NCBI GenBank assembly: GCA_000827265.1
Contig: KN834771.1
Span: 25,585-89,584 of the forward strand
Direction: 5' to 3'
DNA length: 64,000 bases
Source: Collybiopsis luxurians FD-317 M1
Lineage: Eukaryota > Basidiomycota > Agaricomycetes > Agaricales > Omphalotaceae
Part shown: positions 59,901 through 64,000 of the stretch, one piece after another
Layout of the letters: every line of letters begins with the position of its first letter
Position numbering within the stretch: position 1 is the stretch's first letter
Position numbers and translations under genes: made by a program
The notes under the pieces: model-generated
The model's database searches: none
What the model was told of the DNA's origin: nothing
The model's input: only the letters and a program-made list of their open reading frames with translations

Positions 59901-61321
59901 AATAAGTAGCGCTTAACTTCGTCCTGCATGGGAAGATCATTAATACCGATAGTCGAATAGCGTGGAAGAACCATATGAAAGCAGATAGAATTGGAAGAAA
60001 AGGCTATGATTCGAAGAAGAAACTACACAAAAGAATGGAAGCCGGACATACCATCTTTAATCTGCTGAGCCCATACTATGTACCATGAATCCTATGCTCC
60101 TTCCCCCATAGCATCGGGCAAGGTGTGTGACTCCCTTCTCCGAGCGTCTTCCACGCGCCCAGTTCCGCAGAGGTCCAGTTCCGCTTTCACGTTCAGTGCA
60201 CAATCTCATTGATGAACAGTCTAAGAAGTGCAGGGGTCCCGATATAATTTTAACGAGACGAGATTGAAGAAGCGGATTGAAGTCTGAGAAGAGAGGCTAT
60301 GACTTTTGACCGTGTCTGTTCGGACCAAGAAATTTTGTTAGGATTGCACGCAGAGTGCATGGGATGGAATAATGACAAACTTGTACAATTCACACTGCCC
60401 ATAGAGCAAGGCATACAGAATGCCTAGTCTCTACTAGGTGGGGCGCACAGTCGCAGCGGCACAGGTGAGAGTTACCCTCCTGGCGGCTTTGGTCCTAGTT
60501 CAGTGCCCGAGGAAGAAGATGCAGGAGGATGGTCTGGAGCTGGAAAATGACGCTATAGATAGATGTGGCTGACATTGGAATAGTAGCTGTAGATACGGCC
60601 TAGGAAGGGGGTGGTTAGACGTGGGCGGCGTGACGAAAAAGATGTTGGTACTGGTAGTGGTGCCGAAGACGATGGCGATGACGACGACTGAAGGGGTAGA
60701 AAATGTGGAGCAGAATGAAGAAATTGATGTTGTTATTGAAAATGATGAAAACTCGAATGAAGAAGGGTGGGCGGTAGTCAGAGAACTGGATGCCGACGAA
60801 GGTGCCCCTTACGTGAAGAATAAAGACGTAAACACGTAGACATAGACGTAATGATAATGCCACTGACAGCCGTCGTGAGAATAGGATGAGACGCATGAGA
60901 AGGCGAAAGTGTTTGATAGGCTTCCTGTCAGAGCAATAAGCAGGCTCATGATCGCAGATTGAGAGCAGGAGCATTGATAACACTGAACGTGAGTACCGGG
61001 GAATAAAGAACGCATGGGTGGGGCGGTCCAGGAGGCCGGTCAAGCCGGTACGAAGTGTTTTCAAAGTACTAGTGTAGTTCGAAACCATGCCATGTCCCGA
61101 GACACATCTATAATTTCGACAATCTCGCTGTACCAGAAATATCAACAGATCCCTATAGAGCTGGCGTTGGACAAAGTAGGTGTATGTGACCTGGTATTCA
61201 ACTCCACATCGTGTACTTTATCGGCACTAAGTACGCCGTCACTCAACATGACTCGAGCCGAGGTTGAATCTTGACATTGGCATAATGTGGGAGATTTACT
61301 AGTACAATATACATATAAGAC
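56978..61321. other. Degenerate region upstream of gene B, ~4.3 kb
   Basis: 57000-58260 holds short coding-like pieces in several frames (e.g. FVIDGDTVIDCSRYFIEEPE near 57870-57930) that look like another decayed gene, which I cannot identify. 58690-59520 has minus-strand pieces (ATQKQLKELVNTVLPRLIES) also without a recognised family. 59700-60600 carries segments duplicated from 37.2-38.7 kb, one of them inverted. Confidence 0.4.
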
Positions 61322-61500
61322 TACATGAGGTCGGTCACTTGATGAACACACGGCTTATGGTTGGGAAGGTAGGCGTACATGAAGTTGGGCAACCGAACAG
61401 GTGCGACAGATAGGCGTACATGAGGCTGGTCACTTGATGAACACAGGACTTGGGTGCGTCAGGAAGGCATACATGAGGTTAGTCACTCAATAATAAGAAC
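61322..61500. repeat. Degenerate tandem repeat upstream of gene B
   Basis: Four diverged copies of a unit like ggcgtacatgaggctggtca followed by cttgatgaacaca begin near 61322, 61371, 61413 and 61466. A related word, aggcgtacctgaggttg, lies upstream of gene A at about 38856-38872, so the element may belong to the shared promoter. Confidence 0.6.
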
Positions 61501-61547
61501 GGGTCTTAAGGGACACATTGCTTGAGCACTCTTCGCTTCCGACCACC

Positions 61548-64000
61548 ATGACCACTAACTGCACCTCAACCACTAGCTGCATCCCCCCTAACCCAGACAT
61601 CTCTGGCATAGGTGTCCGAACGGCTATCTATGCACAGAACATATTTTGCTTCTTCCCGGTTGCTCTTAACCTTTGGGATAACAGAGTGACGGCTGAGGAG
61701 ATGAAAGGCATAAAGGATCAATCTATTGGCATGCTTGCCATTGCTTTTGCCATCCTTGTCTCTACTATTACCGAAGCCAAGACTAAATCCACTATAACAG
61801 GGCAGTCTATGGATGAATTTCATACAGCTATTATCCTTGACTTGAGCTGGATGAATAATACCAGTACTTGGATATGGTTTCTTCTCTATGTTCACCACCG
61901 AACTAGGGCTGAGACCAATAGTGAGCGCATTTGCCCAACCTGGAGTGATTGGTGGAAGAAAGGTCTTCGGTCACCGCTCAGTCAGGTTTTCAAAAGAATG
62001 CAGAAAGAGGAGAGGAAAAGAAGGAAACAAACTTGGGCCGGGGCATTGATCTCCTGCCTCTGGAATATTATATCAGCTGCACCTGTCCTTACCATTGGTT
62101 CCATCCATCTCTCCCTTATGGCCAGCATTGGGATCTGGCTTTGGCAAAAACCATCTGGATTTGGCCCACCCCCACCCCCAGACATCCCCTGTAATCTCAC
62201 ACTTACAATCCTTGGAAAATCCATCCCATTCTCATCTCAGCTGCTAAAGATCATTTCATTGATAATATATGCCCTTTTTCTTTTTCCTGGCCTTAACCTC
62301 ATTCTCCCCTTTGGCTTTTTCCTCACTTTTCACATCCTGTACAACTGGTCTCGAGTTCACCACAAGTCATTCTGGGACCCATGGGATTCATTCTGGAAAA
62401 AATGTCGACAGTGTGGTCTAGCATTTCGCCATATGATAAATCCACAGGGCCATCCAGATGCAGAGCAGGGAAGTGAGCAGGGAGGACAGCCCCACTCGGA
62501 AATAGAGGATGGAAGAATGCAAGAATCACAATCCAGTCAGAACCATACTAACCAATCTCCAGGCCATGTAGCCATTCTTTATGCCAGCTTAATTGCTCTT
62601 ATTTTTGTCAATGTTCAGTTTATTGCTGATATTGAACAGACACTCATACGTAATGAAGGTAATGGTTCTACAGAAGAGGATAAATGGGGTTTTGGGCAGG
62701 TTCTTCCTCTAATACTCTTGATCTTGCCACTACGAGATGCTTGGAATGCCTTTCAAGATATCCGACAGGGAGTACAGGGGCGATTTGAGCAGTTAATCCT
62801 AGCCAAGGCTAAAGATGACTCAGGCATTCCAGAACTTCAACAGCTGGTTAAACAACAAGCCAGGCTTGAAGTAGACATGACAAATAATAATGAGGGATGC
62901 AGCACATTGCTCCAGCTGGTTGCATACCATGGGAAACAAGAATTGGTTGCATTCCTTCTAGATAATGGTGTGCTCCCAAATGATACTGGTAGGATTTAAA
63001 AACACTCTTGTAAAGTATTTCTGATTATTTTTCAGGAGGTGGTTTTGGGACTGCACTTCAAGCTGCCTGTGCAAAGGGGCATATCAACATGGTGAAAATG
63101 CTGCTGGATGGAGGATCAGATCCCAACATCCAAGGTAGGCTATTATACTGACTGAAGGAATGCAACTGCTGATATGAGAGTAGGAGGGCACTATGGATCA
63201 GCACTGTGTGCAGCCATAGCAAATGGGAGGGAAGACATAATAAATTTGCTCCTGGAAAGGGATGCAAAGGTGAATATTCCAGGTGAGGAAGGGGACATTA
63301 GACATTGAGACATATAGGAGAGGATACACTGATATCATTCAAGGGGAAATGTTTGGAGCCCCCCTTCATGTTGCTGGGCTGATGCACATCATAGATGATG
63401 AGAAGTATGGTGCAATAATCAAGAAGCTGTTGGAAAAGGAGCCAGGAACAAATCCTCAATGTAAGGTGGCAGAGGGTCAAGCGAGTCAAGCCACTAACAG
63501 TATAAATCAGGGGATACATTTGGAGGAATTGCTGATATTGCAATTATCAGAAAGGATGAAAAATTAGTGGAGCTTTGTCAGGAAAAAGAACTCAAAAGAG
63601 TGAGTAGGACTGTCTTATATTTAAATATAGTTGCTCAGAGTGTGTTTTAAATGCTGATTGAACAGCATGTAAGAGTCATTATGCTGATACCACACAGATG
63701 GCTGGAATTACTAACAAGGTTGCTTGTTCTCAATTCAATAGCTTGTAAGTAGTGCCATGCCCCCCATGTATGTCCCCTAAGGCTGACAATTTTTCTCCAT
63801 TGAATAGAAAGTAAGTGGTGCCATGCCCATTATGTATGTCCCCCAAGGCTGACAGTGGGTGTTCTTTTTCTCAATTCAATAGCCAGTAAGTGGTGCCATG
63901 CCCCTCATGTATGTCCCCCAAGGCTGACAATGGGTTTTCTTTTTCTCAATTCAATAGCGAGTAAGTGGTGCCGTGCCCCTCATGTATGTCCCCCCAAGGC
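61548..64000 (+). CDS. Gene B: paralogue of gene A with single-codon exon array, runs off window
   Basis: Exon 1 (61548-62988) matches gene A over its whole length: SCIPPNPDISGIGVRTAIYA, SIGMLAIAFAILVSTITEAK, LDLSWMNNTSTWIWFLLYVH, PLRDAWNAFQDI, TLLQLVAYHGKQELVAFLLD. Ankyrin exons 63036-63134 and 63184-63282 (99 nt each, phase 1), then 63323-63460 (GAPLHVAGLM) and 63511-63599 (TFGGIADIAIIRK, ending EKELKR). Single-codon exons follow at 63666 CAT, 63742 CTT, 63808 AAA, 63883 CCA and 63958 CGA; the donor after the last opens an intron still running at 64000. Gene B has two whole-repeat ankyrin exons where gene A has seven. The 3' end lies outside the window. ATG 61518 is an in-frame alternative start. 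Confidence 0.75.
63600..64000 (+). repeat. Array of single-codon exons in near-identical introns (gene B, incomplete)
   Basis: Five 3-nt exons are visible. The last complete introns (63811-63882 and 63886-63957, 72 nt each) are nearly identical to each other and to the start of the next one (63961-64000). They share gtaagtggtgccatgccc, catgtatgtcccccaaggct, a gacaatggg branch region and ttctcaattcaatag. The exonic codons between them differ completely (AAA, CCA, CGA). Donors are GTAAGA then GTAAGT (four times); acceptors are AACAG or AATAG. The unit period is 75 bp. Confidence 0.85.

Noticed and set aside
60615..61145. Minus-strand 176-codon frame
   Set aside because: Low-complexity His/Arg/Phe composition, overlaps repeated DNA, no domain or paralogue.
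1..64000. CRISPR arrays, bacterial operons, riboswitches
   Set aside because: The window is clearly fungal nuclear DNA. The repeat arrays seen are exon-intron units, microsatellites or protein-repeat coding sequence, not spacer arrays.

Overview
The window is a piece of a basidiomycete (Agaricomycetes-type) nuclear genome. The genes are cut by many short GT-AG introns (about 50-80 nt). Several families are typical of mushroom-forming fungi: a DUF6535-ankyrin protein, Kre9/Knh1-like Ser/Thr-rich GPI proteins, fungal rhodopsin-domain membrane proteins, and an Agaricomycete nucleotidyltransferase-like orphan family. Exon models were built by hand from reading frame, splice signals and comparison between paralogues. 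For the models called complete, the spliced length is an exact multiple of three.

Layout. 0.5-2.1 kb: aquaglyceroporin. 2.7-3.7 kb: a TOR-kinase N-terminal fragment. 4.0-8.9 kb (minus): a very long DUF6535-ankyrin protein with about 27 near-identical repeats. 10.1-11.2 kb (minus): a Kre9-like GPI protein. 13.3-14.7 kb: an orphan seven-helix membrane protein. 16.0-16.4 kb: a small Gly/Asn/His repeat protein. 17.8-19.7 kb: a molybdopterin-binding-domain protein. 20.8-32.2 kb: four tandem rhodopsin-domain paralogues sharing a promoter motif. 32.8-34.2 kb: transaldolase. 36.1-36.9 kb (minus): a second Kre9-like GPI protein. 38.9-43.6 kb: gene A. 46.7-48.8 kb (minus): a MYND protein and a nucleotidyltransferase-like protein in AT-rich, repeat-laden DNA. 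51.3-52.6 kb (minus): a secreted APP1-like phosphatase. 56.1-57.0 kb: an ATP synthase gamma pseudogene. 61.5-64.0 kb: gene B, a paralogue of A running off the window.

The outstanding feature is in genes A and B. Each encodes a multi-pass membrane domain followed by ankyrin repeats, with one repeat per exon and all such exons in symmetrical phase 1. After a short charged segment, the coding sequence breaks into a tandem array of exons exactly three nucleotides long. Each of these is one codon in phase 0, held between a canonical acceptor (usually AATAG or AACAG) and a canonical donor (usually GTAAGT). Gene A has 24 consecutive one-codon exons (41767-43469) and then a short terminal exon with a stop. 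Gene B shows five before the window ends. The introns between them are homologous repeats of about 57-79 nt that vary in sequence and length, yet the exonic island is always 3 nt. I know of no described gene with a serial array of single-codon exons. It looks like a way to make or diversify a short variable peptide at the end of a membrane-anchored ankyrin receptor-like protein. That function is inference; the architecture is visible in the sequence.

Much of the remaining DNA (8.9-10.1, 11.2-13.3, 28.1-30.7, 43.6-46.6, 48.9-51.3, 52.6-56.0 and 57-61.5 kb) holds no gene I can support. It contains dispersed repeats, microsatellites and duplicated fragments.
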